NCBI RefSeq assembly: GCF_003609645.1
Contig: NZ_MCIB01000034.1
Location: forward strand, 62,001 to 126,000
From: Thermohalobacter berrensis
Lineage (GTDB): Bacteria; Bacillota; Clostridia; Tissierellales; Thermohalobacteraceae
Length of the DNA stretch: 64,000 nt
Direction of reading: 5' to 3'
In this document: positions 14,977-22,953 of the stretch, piece by piece
Layout: each line of letters starts with the position of its first letter
Numbering within the stretch: position 1 is the first letter of the stretch
Notes under the pieces: generated by a model
Databases searched by the model: none
What the model was told of the DNA's origin: nothing
What the model saw: only the letters and a program-made list of their open reading frames with translations
Program-made: the position numbers and the translations under genes

Positions 14977-15071
14977 AAGCTTCCCCACTACCATTATTTA
15001 CAGAGTTTAAAAAAGACTTCGGAGAAAAATTTGAGAACACTAATTTACTAAAGAAACTGAAATTAAAATAG
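14973..15071 (+). other. 32-codon open extension in the -1 frame after tldD
   Basis: The tldD end GCA-AAA-AAA-TAA contains the heptamer A-AAA-AAA. Slipping back one base there would read ATA and then 31 further sense codons (KASPLPLFTEFKKDFGEK, then FENTNLLKKLKLK) before TAG. No convincing downstream stimulatory hairpin was seen. It may be a decayed gene fragment or chance rather than a recoding site. Confidence 0.3.
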
Positions 15072-15105
15072 TCATATTTAGAATTAACAAAAAGGGGGCA
15101 GAATA

Positions 15106-16461
15106 ATGGACATTAAAGAGCTAGTAGATAGATTATTTGAATATGGAAAAAAGCAAGGTTTTGAAGATATGGAAGTTTATATCCATGGCAATAAAAAGTT
15201 AGATATAAAAATATTTAAAGGGGAAATAGATAAATATAGTCTTGCAGATGAAAGGGGATTATCCTTTAGAGGAATATATAAGGGAAAAATGGGATATTCC
15301 TATACAGAAAAATTAGATAAGGATTCTATAAAAACCCTTGTTACAGATGCAATGGATAATGCTTTAAACATTGATAGTGATGATGAGGAGTTTATATTTA
15401 AAGGTTCTAAAAATTACAAAGAAGTAAAAAGTTTTAATAAAGAACTAGAAAATATATCTACAAAAGAAAAAATAAATTTTGTAAAAGAGTTAGAAAAAGA
15501 AGCCTTTGCCTTAGATAAAAGGGTAGTAGCCGTAGATTATTGTTTTTATGGAGAAGAAACTGTCTATAGTAGGATAGTTAATACTAAAGGATTAGATTTA
15601 GAAAACAACTCTAATATTGCATACTCCTATATCTCTGTGGTGGTTAAAGATGGAGATGATGTAAAAACATCAGGAAAATATATAATTACAAATGATTTTT
15701 CAAAGTTTCATGTTAAATCATTAGCAAAAGAGGCAGTTGATGAGGCTATTTCAATGCTAGGTGCTGATAGCATTGAATCCGGAGAATATACTACTATATT
15801 AAGAAATGATGTGGCTGCTAATATTTTAGAAGCCTTTGTTCCAATTTTTTCTGCAGAAAATGTACAAAAGGGTTTATCATTGCTTAAAGATAAAATAGGT
15901 AAGGAAATAGCTAATTCTAATATAACAATAGTAGATGACCCATATATGGAAGGAGGAATAGCATCAAGTTCTTTTGATGCAGAAGGTGTTAGTACAAAAT
16001 ATAAAAAGGTTATAGATAATGGAATATTAAAAACTTATTTACATAATTTAAAAACAGCTAAAAAAGATGGTGTAGAGTCTACAGGTAATGGATATAAAGG
16101 TTCTTATAAATCACCTATTTCCATAGCTCCATCAAATATGTATATTAAAAAAGGACAAAATAGTTTTAATAAAATAATAGAAGATATTGAAAAGGGAATA
16201 TTAATAATTGATGTGCAGGGACTACATTCTGGACTTAATCCAGTTTCAGGAGATTTTTCCCTTTCTGCATATGGATATGAAATAGAAAAAGGGAAAATAA
16301 AAAGGCCTATAAATCAGATAACTATCGCCGGTAACTTTTTTGATATGTTAAAAGAAATAGAGGTTATAGCTGATGATCTTAAATTTGTATTACCTTCAGG
16401 TAATGGATTTATAGGATCTCCTTCATTGAAAATTAAAAAACTTTCAATTTCAGGGAAATAA
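15106..16461 (+). CDS. TldE/PmbA family protein, non-catalytic partner of TldD
   Basis: 451 residues, homologous in layout to the preceding gene but lacking HExxxH, as TldE/PmbA proteins do. Recognisable parts: YSLADERGLSFRGIY near the N-terminus, GGIASSSFDAEGVST, YLHNLKTAKK, and the C-terminal NPVSGDFSLSAYGYEIEKG, NQITIAGNFFDMLKEI and FIGSPSLKIKKLSISG. It should combine with TldD, which supplies the zinc site, to form the protease chamber in the cytoplasm. AAAGGGGGC precedes the ATG. A small membrane protein gene follows 21 nt downstream, so the three may share a transcript. Confidence 0.87.
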   Translation: MDIKELVDRLFEYGKKQGFEDMEVYIHGNKKLDIKIFKGEIDKYSLADERGLSFRGIYKGKMGYSYTEKLDKDSIKTLVTDAMDNALNIDSDDEEFIFKGSKNYKEVKSFNKELENISTKEKINFVKELEKEAFALDKRVVAVDYCFYGEETVYSRIVNTKGLDLENNSNIAYSYISVVVKDGDDVKTSGKYIITNDFSKFHVKSLAKEAVDEAISMLGADSIESGEYTTILRNDVAANILEAFVPIFSAENVQKGLSLLKDKIGKEIANSNITIVDDPYMEGGIASSSFDAEGVSTKYKKVIDNGILKTYLHNLKTAKKDGVESTGNGYKGSYKSPISIAPSNMYIKKGQNSFNKIIEDIEKGILIIDVQGLHSGLNPVSGDFSLSAYGYEIEKGKIKRPINQITIAGNFFDMLKEIEVIADDLKFVLPSGNGFIGSPSLKIKKLSISGK

Positions 16462-16482
16462 GCAGGAAACGGAGGAAGATTT

Positions 16483-16848
16483 ATGGCAAAGAAAAAGGAG
16501 AGGCTTATTAGAAGTTATTATTTTGTTTTATCACTTCTACTTGTGTTGTATATTGCATTATCTGTAACCTTAAATTATTTTGGATATTTTAGTATTAGTA
16601 ATAATAAATTTACTTTCTTTGTAATTACATTTACATATTATTTAATAGTTAAAAACTTACTTGTAAGATATTATAAGAATAAAATTTTTCAAATAGAGCC
16701 TCAACTTAAGAAAAAAGATGAGAAAAAGAAACAACAAATAAAAAGTTTTGTACCAGAGGAAGGAGAAAAATGGTATAAAAATGTAAATTTAATGTATATA
16801 ATAGGAATAATAATAGTAGTGCTCCTATTTAGTCTATTTGGAAGATAA
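16483..16848 (+). CDS. Small membrane protein of unknown function
   Basis: 121 residues with three predicted membrane helices: YYFVLSLLLVLYIALSVTL, FTFFVITFTYYLIVKNLL and LMYIIGIIIVVLLFSLFG (at the very C-terminus). Between the second and third is a basic, lysine-rich cytoplasmic loop (KKKDEKKKQQIK). No family recognised. GGAGGA lies 7 nt before the ATG. It is the last gene before a clear terminator and probably cotranscribed with the TldE gene. Confidence 0.75.
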   Translation: MAKKKERLIRSYYFVLSLLLVLYIALSVTLNYFGYFSISNNKFTFFVITFTYYLIVKNLLVRYYKNKIFQIEPQLKKKDEKKKQQIKSFVPEEGEKWYKNVNLMYIIGIIIVVLLFSLFGR

Positions 16849-16850
16849 AT

Positions 16851-16881
16851 ATCCAGCTATTTCAAGCTGGATGTTTTTTTT
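16851..16881 (+). terminator. Intrinsic terminator after the tldD-tldE-membrane protein unit
   Basis: ATCCAGCT / AGCTGGAT stem with a 6-nt loop, then G and eight T. Confidence 0.92.
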
Positions 16882-16917
16882 CAAGATAAAGTTTTACTAA
16901 AGAAAGGAGGAAGAATC

Positions 16918-17316
16918 TTGGAAGAAACCTTAGTTATTATTAAGCCAGATGGTGTTAAAAGGGGATTAGTGGGAGAAATAATTAATAGATATGAAAGGAA
17001 AGGATTAAAAATAAAAAACTGTAAGTTAATTAATGCAGATAGAGAAACACTAAGGAAACATTATGTAGAGCATGAGGGTAAGGATTATTTTAGAAAACTT
17101 ATTCAATATATGCAAGAAGGACCGATAATAGTGATGGTACTTGAAGGTAATGAGGCAATTAAATTAGTAAGAAATATCAATGGTAATAAGGATTTTACTA
17201 AGGCAATCCCTGGCACAATAAGAGGAGACTTTGCAAGTAGTATTACGAAGAATATTGTTCACGGTTCAGACAGTGTAGAATCAGCAAAGAGAGAAATAAA
17301 TGTATGGTTTAATTAA
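16918..17316 (+). CDS. ndk: Nucleoside diphosphate kinase
   Basis: 132 residues beginning at TTG (AAAGGAGG 9 nt upstream; no ATG is available without losing the conserved start). ETLVIIKPDGVKRGLVGEII, the HYVEHEGKDYFRKLI segment, AIPGTIRGDFAS and the active-site NIVHGSDSVESA (phospho-histidine at about residue 115) are all present. It moves the gamma phosphate from ATP to other (d)NDPs. The protein is a few residues shorter than typical bacterial Ndk at the C-terminus, ending shortly after EINVWF. Confidence 0.95.
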   Translation: MEETLVIIKPDGVKRGLVGEIINRYERKGLKIKNCKLINADRETLRKHYVEHEGKDYFRKLIQYMQEGPIIVMVLEGNEAIKLVRNINGNKDFTKAIPGTIRGDFASSITKNIVHGSDSVESAKREINVWFN

Positions 17317-17399
17317 TATATTAAAAATAATAAAAAGTTCAAGGGTTCCTATAATAGGTATAGAAGTAATAATATAAAAGGTAAATGGGAGGGAGATTG

Positions 17400-18230
17400 T
17401 TGGATAAGCTAAAAGTAGGTATATGCCAGATGATTATTACTACAGATAAAGATAAAAACTTAGAAAAAGCAGAAAATATGGTTAATAAAGCAGTAGAAAA
17501 AGGTGCAAAGCTTGTAGTTCTTCCGGAAATATTTAATTGTCCCTATAGCAATAAATATTTTCCTAAATTTGCAGAGAGTTATCCAGAGGGAAGAACCATT
17601 AAGTTTTTATCTAATTTGGCAAAGGAGAAAAATATTTACTTAATAGGTGGCTCAATACCTGAAAGGGATAAAGAGGGTAATATTTACAATACTAGTTATA
17701 CTTTTGATAATAAAGGTAATATTCTAGGGAGACATAGAAAAGTACATTTGTTTGACATAGATATTGAGGGAGGAATAAGCTTTAAGGAATCTGATACATT
17801 AAGTTATGGTAAAGACATAACAGTTTTTGATACAGATTATGGAAAAATGGGTGTAGCTATATGTTATGATATAAGATTTCCTGAACTTATTAGGCTTATG
17901 GCTTTAAAAGGAGCCAGAATAATTATAATTCCTGCAGCTTTTAATATGACAACTGGACCAGCCCATTGGGATCCACTATTTAAAGTAAGGGCATTAGATA
18001 ATCAGGTTTATATGATAGGTGCAGCACCTGCAAGGGATGAAAACTCACCTTATGTATCTTATGGGAACTCTATTATAACTGACCCTTGGGGAAGTATAGT
18101 AAATAAATTAGATGAAAAAGAAGGTATACTTGTGGAAGATTTAGACTTAGGAAAAATTGATAAAATAAGAAATCAATTACCATTATTAAAGCATAGAAGA
18201 ACAGATTTATATGATCTTAAACTTATATAG
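17400..18230 (+). CDS. Carbon-nitrogen hydrolase (omega-amidase / NIT2-like)
   Basis: 276 residues from TTG at 17400, chosen because GGGAGGG ends 6 nt before; an ATG at 17385 would place that site inside the gene. The nitrilase-superfamily triad is visible: glutamate in VVLPEIFNCPYS, lysine in GRHRKVHLFDIDI and cysteine in GVAICYDIRFPEL. FKESDTLSYG and PWGSIVNKLDEKEGIL match the NIT2/omega-amidase branch, which hydrolyses 2-oxoglutaramate or 2-oxosuccinamate left by glutamine or asparagine transamination. A C-N hydrolase of another specificity cannot be excluded. Terminator follows. Confidence 0.87.
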   Translation: MDKLKVGICQMIITTDKDKNLEKAENMVNKAVEKGAKLVVLPEIFNCPYSNKYFPKFAESYPEGRTIKFLSNLAKEKNIYLIGGSIPERDKEGNIYNTSYTFDNKGNILGRHRKVHLFDIDIEGGISFKESDTLSYGKDITVFDTDYGKMGVAICYDIRFPELIRLMALKGARIIIIPAAFNMTTGPAHWDPLFKVRALDNQVYMIGAAPARDENSPYVSYGNSIITDPWGSIVNKLDEKEGILVEDLDLGKIDKIRNQLPLLKHRRTDLYDLKLI

Positions 18231-18257
18231 ATTATACAAGAAGAAAAAATTTTGTTA

Positions 18258-18300
18258 AAAAGAAATTCGCCAACTTTTAACTGGCGAATTTCTTTTTTTA
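18258..18300. terminator. Bidirectional terminator between amidase and DUF378 genes
   Basis: AAAGAAATTCGCCA / TGGCGAATTTCTTT 14-bp stem with a 9-nt loop. T run on the right; A run on the left serves the opposite strand. Confidence 0.9.
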
Positions 18301-18301
18301 A

Positions 18302-18499
18302 TTATTCAACCTTTTCTCTTTCTCTAAATAATAATGATATACAATATAAACCAGCTAAACCTACAAGACCATATACTATTCTACTTAAAGCTGAAGTCTG
18401 ACCACCAAATAATGAAGCTACTAGGTCAAACTGGAATAATGAAATAAGCCCCCAATTTAAGGCTCCAATAATTACTAAAATTAGAGCTAGTCTATCCAT
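18302..18499 (-). CDS. DUF378 small membrane protein
   Basis: 65 residues from the ATG at 18499, which follows AAGGAGTG by 6 nt; the upstream in-frame ATG at 18529 lacks a ribosome site. LALILVIIGALNWGLISLFQFDLV carries the hallmark GALNWGL of DUF378 (YuzA-like) proteins. A glycine turn (FGGQTSALSRIVYG) and a second helix (LVGLAGLYCISLLF) follow. Two membrane segments, function unknown. Monocistronic, converging with the amidase gene. Confidence 0.85.
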   Translation of the reverse strand: MDRLALILVIIGALNWGLISLFQFDLVASLFGGQTSALSRIVYGLVGLAGLYCISLLFREREKVE

Positions 18500-18636
18500 T
18501 AAATCACTCCTTGTTATAAACTTTTTCATATATAGTATTTCAAGAACTTTTTTTTATATACATAAAAAGGCTAGAATTTATTATTAGGTTTTTTTAAATA
18601 CTATAGATAAAAGTAAATTAAAGGAGAAGATAATAT

Positions 18637-19659
18637 ATGAATTATATTCCCAAAAGGGTATATTTTGAAAAAAGAGCATTAGAATATCCATTAGGAGAAA
18701 AACTTTATAATCTTTTTAATAAAAAAGAAAATGTTGAAATTAAAATTTTAAAATCAAATAGAGTTACATCAATACCTGGAAAGACACCTCAAGAGGCTTA
18801 CAGAGAGGGGAAAAATACTTTAGTTGTGAGGGTAAGAAAAAAACAAGAATTTCAAACTTGTAAGCCTTCGGCACATTATCAGCTTCCTTTAGTGTCTGGC
18901 TGTGCTGGAAAATGTGAATATTGTTATTTAAATACAAGGTTTGGAAACAAGCCATATACTACTATTTATGCTAATATTAACGAAATTTTAGAGAAGGCAA
19001 AGGATTATATAGAAGAAAGAAAACCTGATATTACTTATTTTGAAGCTGCAGCAACTTCAGACCCTATTCCATTTGAAGAATATACTGGAAGTTTAGCAGA
19101 AACTATAAAATTTTTTGGAAGAGAGGAACTTGGAAGATTAAGATTTGTAACTAAATTTCATCAAGTAGACAACTTATTAGGTATAGACCATAAAGGTCAT
19201 ACTACTATACGATTTAGCATAAATTCAGAAAAGGTAATAAAGGAGTATGAACATGGTACATCTCCTTTGGAAAAGAGAATAGAAGCAAGTAAAAAAATTT
19301 TTGATCATGGATACCATCTTGGTTTCATAATTGCCCCTATTATTAGATATGATGGTTGGAAGGAAGATTATTTGAATATGTTAAAAGCCCTAAAAAATAG
19401 CTTAGGGAAAGATATAGATAGGGAAATTCGTTTTGAGGTTATTTCACATAGATTTACTAGTAGTGCTAAAAAGAGAATATTAGAGGTATTTCCAAAAACA
19501 AAGCTTCCTATGGATGAAGAAGAAAGAAAATTTAAGTATGGACAATTTGGTTATGGCAAATATGTATATAAAAAAGAAGACTTAGAAGAAATAAAAGAAT
19601 TTTTTAATGATAATATAAATTCTCTTTTTAAAAAGAGTACAATTGATTATATTATTTAA
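18637..19659 (+). CDS. splB: Spore photoproduct lyase
   Basis: 340 residues. Radical-SAM motif C-x3-C-x2-C at Cys89, Cys93 and Cys96 (SGCAGKCEYCYLNTRFG). The typical later blocks are present: LRFVTKFHQVDNLL, HTTIRFSINSEKVIKEYEHGT, LGFIIAPI and EISHRFTSSAKKRI-like sequence. It repairs the spore-specific thymine dimer by direct reversal during germination, so the organism makes endospores. At the position of the B. subtilis H-donor Cys141 (EASCTSD) this protein has EAAATSD (Ala139). A cysteine at residue 75 (QTCKPSAHYQL), 14 residues before the cluster, may take that role. AAAGGAG ribosome site; single-gene unit. Confidence 0.92.
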   Translation: MNYIPKRVYFEKRALEYPLGEKLYNLFNKKENVEIKILKSNRVTSIPGKTPQEAYREGKNTLVVRVRKKQEFQTCKPSAHYQLPLVSGCAGKCEYCYLNTRFGNKPYTTIYANINEILEKAKDYIEERKPDITYFEAAATSDPIPFEEYTGSLAETIKFFGREELGRLRFVTKFHQVDNLLGIDHKGHTTIRFSINSEKVIKEYEHGTSPLEKRIEASKKIFDHGYHLGFIIAPIIRYDGWKEDYLNMLKALKNSLGKDIDREIRFEVISHRFTSSAKKRILEVFPKTKLPMDEEERKFKYGQFGYGKYVYKKEDLEEIKEFFNDNINSLFKKSTIDYII

Positions 19660-19723
19660 AAAGGCGAGGGAAGTTACTCAGTATTTTAGTAATTTATTTA
19701 AATATATTTTCTTAGATAAAAAA

Positions 19724-19766
19724 CCCCTAATAGTTAAATCTTAGCTATTAGGGGACTTGTTTTTTC
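19724..19766 (+). terminator. Intrinsic terminator after splB
   Basis: CCCCTAATAGTTAA / TTAGCTATTAGGGG, 14 bp with one G-T pair and an ATC loop, followed by ACTTGTTTTTT. Confidence 0.88.
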
Positions 19767-19903
19767 AGAAAAGTAGAAGGTAAATGTGTAACATATTTAA
19801 TAATAGTATACATAAAACAAAATAAAATCCTAAATAGTATAACACAAACAATAAAAAGTATGTTATAATATTCATGATAATGATATAAAAAAGGAGGAAA
19901 AAC

Positions 19904-22255
19904 ATGAGTAATTATAAGTATATAAAATGGTTCAATGAAATTAATAAAGATAATATTTCACTAGTTGGGGGTAAAGGAGCTAATTTAGGTGAATTAACCA
20001 TAAAGGGTGTTAATGTACCACCTGGTTTTTGTATAACAGCACCTGCATATACTTACTTTATAAACAGTGCTAATCTAGATGATGGAATAAAAAAGATTGT
20101 TAAAGGTCTTAATATAGAAGATTCTAATGAGCTTCAAGAAAAAAGTGCAGAAATAAGAAAATTAATTGAAGAGGCAGATATTCCAGAGGAGTTAGTTAAG
20201 GAAATAGAAAATGCTTATTTAGAATTTAGTGAAAAAGTAAATTTACAGAATCCAAGGGTTGCAATAAGAAGTTCTGCAACAGCAGAAGATCTTCCTGATG
20301 CTTCCTTTGCAGGACAGCAGGATACTTACCTTCATATAAAGGGAGTTAAAGAAGTTATTCAATATGCCAAAAAGTGTTGGGCATCTCTTTGGACAGGTAG
20401 AGCAATATATTATAGAGAGAAAAAGGGATTTGACCATTTTATAGTTTCATTAAGTGTTGTTGTACAAAAGATGGTTAATAGTAAGATATCTGGTGTAATG
20501 TTTACTGCTAATCCTATTACAAACGATTCTAAAGAAATAATGATTAATGCAAGCTGGGGATTAGGAGAGTCAGTAGTTTCAGGAACAGTTACTCCAGATG
20601 AATTTATTGTAAATAAGGAAGGGTTAAGTATTGTTGAAAAGAATATAGCAGAAAAAAATACTATGATAATAGAAAAGGAAGAAGGTATTGGAACTATAGA
20701 AGTAAAGGTAAAGGATATATTAGGAGAAAATGCTGTAAATGCACAATGTATAAGTGATGAGGAAGTTAAGAATTTAGCTAATAGTGGAATTACAATTGAG
20801 AAACTATATAACTCTCCACAGGATATTGAATGGGCAATTGATAATGATACTGAAGAGTTATATATATTACAATCTAGACCTATTACTACACTTAAAGACA
20901 AAAAAGAAGAGGTGGTTGAAGTGAAAAAGGAAAAGGTAGTTTTAGTGAAGGGATTAGCTGCATCACCTGGAATGGGTGCTGGTAAGGTTAGAAATATAAA
21001 AGATATAAATGAAATATCAAAGGTTCAAGAAGGAGATATTCTTGTAACTACAATGACAAATCCTGATATGGTTCCTGCAATGAGAAGGGCTAAAGCAGTG
21101 GTAACTGATGAAGGTGGAAGAACTTGTCATGCAGCTATTGTTTCAAGGGAATTGGGAATACCTTGTATAGTAGGAGCTAAGAATGCAAGTAAGATACTTG
21201 AGGATGAAAAGGTTATTACAGTAGATGCAACTAGAGGAGTAGTATATGATGGAAAGGTTATTGATGAAGATAAAGAAAGTAAAAAGGAACAGTCAGGTAA
21301 TATAAGTATAAATGAAGAGTTATTACACCAATTAGCACCAATAACAGGAACAAAAATATATATGAATTTAGGAGAACCTTCTATAATAGATAAATATAAG
21401 CACTTACCTTTTGATGGCATAGGTCTTATGAGAACAGAGTTTATTTTTACAAATCTAGTTGGTGCCCATCCAATGTATTTACTTAAAACAGGCCAAGAAA
21501 AATTATTTATAGAGAAAATGGCTGAGGGAATAACAAAAGTAGCTCAAAAAATATATCCAAGACCCCTTGTAGTAAGATTAAGTGACTTTAGAACCAATGA
21601 ATTTAGAGGACTAAAGGGTGGAGAAGAGGTAGAACCAGTAGAGAATAACCCTATGATAGGTTGGAGAGGTGTATCAAGATATATTTCTCCTGAATATGAA
21701 GAAGGTTTTAGATTAGAATGTAAAGCTATAAGAAAGGTTAGAGAAGAATATGGTTTAATCAATGTATGGACTATGCTTCCTTTTGTTAGAACTACATGGG
21801 AGCTTAAAAAGGCTAAGGAAATAATGGCATCAGAGGGTCTTGTTCAAAGTAATAACTTTAAAATATGGATAATGGCGGAAGTACCATCAGTTATATTCCA
21901 AGCTGAAGAATTTGCACAACTTGTAGATGGGTTTAGTATAGGTAGTAATGATTTAACACAATTAATTTTAGGTGCAGATAGGGATTCAGGAATATTAAAT
22001 AGTATGGGATATTTTGATGAAAGGGACCCTGCTGTTAAAAAGGCAATATCTACACTAATTAAAGCTGCCCATAAGTATGGAAAAATTGTATCAATCTGTG
22101 GCCAAGGACCTTCATTATATCCAGAATTTGCAGAGTTCTTAGTAAAAGAGGGTATAGATAGTATGAGTATAAACCCGGATACTGTTGCATATACTAGAAA
22201 ACTTGTTGCACAGGTTGAACAAAAGATTATATTAAGTAAGTTAAGGGGAGAATAA
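19904..22255 (+). CDS. ppsA: Phosphoenolpyruvate synthase
   Basis: 783 residues. N-terminal ATP-grasp-like domain (SLVGGKGANLGEL, VAIRSSATAEDLPDASFAGQ, ISGVMFTANP). Swivelling phosphohistidine domain DEGGRTCHAAIVSRELGIPC with the catalytic histidine near residue 409. C-terminal PEP-binding barrel with GLMRTEFIF, RLSDFRTNEFRGL and FSIGSNDLTQLILGADRDS, ending in SICGQGPS. It makes PEP from pyruvate, ATP and water, releasing AMP and phosphate, and serves gluconeogenic growth. A GGAGG site precedes the ATG and TATAAT (19864-19869) is the probable -10. The 244-bp interval upstream otherwise holds only the splB terminator. Confidence 0.93.
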   Translation: MSNYKYIKWFNEINKDNISLVGGKGANLGELTIKGVNVPPGFCITAPAYTYFINSANLDDGIKKIVKGLNIEDSNELQEKSAEIRKLIEEADIPEELVKEIENAYLEFSEKVNLQNPRVAIRSSATAEDLPDASFAGQQDTYLHIKGVKEVIQYAKKCWASLWTGRAIYYREKKGFDHFIVSLSVVVQKMVNSKISGVMFTANPITNDSKEIMINASWGLGESVVSGTVTPDEFIVNKEGLSIVEKNIAEKNTMIIEKEEGIGTIEVKVKDILGENAVNAQCISDEEVKNLANSGITIEKLYNSPQDIEWAIDNDTEELYILQSRPITTLKDKKEEVVEVKKEKVVLVKGLAASPGMGAGKVRNIKDINEISKVQEGDILVTTMTNPDMVPAMRRAKAVVTDEGGRTCHAAIVSRELGIPCIVGAKNASKILEDEKVITVDATRGVVYDGKVIDEDKESKKEQSGNISINEELLHQLAPITGTKIYMNLGEPSIIDKYKHLPFDGIGLMRTEFIFTNLVGAHPMYLLKTGQEKLFIEKMAEGITKVAQKIYPRPLVVRLSDFRTNEFRGLKGGEEVEPVENNPMIGWRGVSRYISPEYEEGFRLECKAIRKVREEYGLINVWTMLPFVRTTWELKKAKEIMASEGLVQSNNFKIWIMAEVPSVIFQAEEFAQLVDGFSIGSNDLTQLILGADRDSGILNSMGYFDERDPAVKKAISTLIKAAHKYGKIVSICGQGPSLYPEFAEFLVKEGIDSMSINPDTVAYTRKLVAQVEQKIILSKLRGE

Positions 22256-22278
22256 AGATATAAATCAATTGAAAATAG

Positions 22279-22307
22279 AAAAAGGTTGCCCTCTGGCAAT
22301 CTTTTTT
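22279..22307 (+). terminator. Intrinsic terminator of ppsA
   Basis: AAAAAGGTTGCC / GGCAATCTTTTT stem with CTCT loop and a T run; its T run is also the start of the first 42-bp direct repeat. Confidence 0.88.
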
Positions 22308-22342
22308 TATTGTCGAAGTAAAAAGTATATTTCTATGAATTG
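22301..22342 (+). repeat. 42-bp direct repeat, copy 1, with Spo0A-box heptamer
   Basis: Identical at 41 of 42 positions to 22515-22556. It starts in the T run of the ppsA terminator and contains TGTCGAA (22311-22317), which matches the Spo0A box consensus TGNCGAA, followed by GTAAAAAGTATATTTCTAT. Weaker similarity continues about 18 nt beyond. Confidence 0.85.
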
Positions 22343-22399
22343 TTGAAACAATGAAGAATACTGTATTTATGTATTATTGAAAATTTTGTAAGACAATAA

Positions 22400-22522
22400 A
22401 AAAAGAGGGGTTGTAGGGGATTAAATCCCCTGCCTTATTAGAGGGGTGCTTAAGGGTTAAGAAGTACCCGCCGAAGGGGAACTAGGTTCCCCTAGCGGAA
22501 GCGAGCTTTGCTCGCTTTTTTT
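22400..22522 (+). ncRNA. Candidate structured small RNA or non-autonomous element, unclassified
   Basis: Four consecutive stems, GC-rich against an AT-rich background. A: GTAGGGGATT / AATCCCCTGC (22413-22433). B: GGGT-CTTAA / TTAAG-ACCC with an internal loop (22444-22469). C: CCG-GGGGAAC / GTTCCCC-CGG with a TAG loop (22471-22498). D: AAGCGAGC-TTT-GCTCGCTT followed by T7 (22499-22522), a textbook terminator. No open frame lies inside. A terminated string of hairpins suggests a transcribed RNA. The flanking direct repeats also allow a MITE-like or IS-derived relic. I could not match it to a riboswitch class. Confidence 0.5.
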
Positions 22523-22556
22523 ATTGTCGAAGTAAAAAGTATATTTCTATAAATTG
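22515..22556 (+). repeat. 42-bp direct repeat, copy 2, with Spo0A-box heptamer
   Basis: Second copy, again beginning in the T run of a terminator (stem D of the structured element) and containing TGTCGAA (22526-22532). The two copies enclose 172 bp. The layout suggests duplication of a terminator-tail segment together with insertion or duplication of the RNA element. Confidence 0.85.
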
Positions 22557-22595
22557 CTCAAACAAAGACAAATAACAACTAACTAACAAATCTAT

Positions 22596-22691
22596 AAAGT
22601 CGATGTTTTCCCTGTTTAGGAACTCAAACATTTTTTGGAAGAAATTGCAGGTGTGAATCTAAGTGAATTTAAGGCAGATAATAAATTGTAA
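22596..22691 (+). pseudogene. Decayed coding remnant
   Basis: The frame from 22596 reads KVDVFPV, a TAG, then ELKHFLEEIAGVNLSEFKAD and NKL before TAA. The composition is that of a real protein C-terminus, but there is no start, no ribosome site and an internal stop. I cannot name the parent family. It suggests the gene-free stretch downstream of ppsA once held another gene. Confidence 0.4.
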
Positions 22692-22953
22692 ATATTTACC
22701 ATAAAATGATATTTTTATTCTTAAAGATTGACCTTAAAACCAAGAGCTAAGAGCTAGGACCTGAGGGCTAACAAAGCGTCGTCAAACGCATTTGTTCTAT
22801 ATTTATATACCTATGAATTGATTTTTTGCTAAATATTGATAGGTTTGAATAGTTTTATAAAGGGTAAAAAAACAAAAAAACTTTTAGTTATATATAATGA
22901 TTAAAGTTAATATTTGTATTACAAATAATATTCTTTCAAAGAAGGTGATTTTT
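22692..22953. other. AT-rich gene-free stretch with one hairpin
   Basis: Nothing coding seen. A hairpin at 22770-22796 pairs AACAAA-GCGT with ACGC-(A)-TTTGTT around CGTCAA; it lacks a T run. A short tandem GAGCTAA-GAGCTAG lies just before it at about 22743-22757. Confidence 0.45.

Noticed and set aside
22301-22556. Direct repeats as a CRISPR array or transposon target-site duplication
   Set aside because: Only two copies, 172 bp apart, with no spacer periodicity and no cas genes. 42 bp is too long for a normal target duplication, and no transposase or terminal inverted repeat was found.
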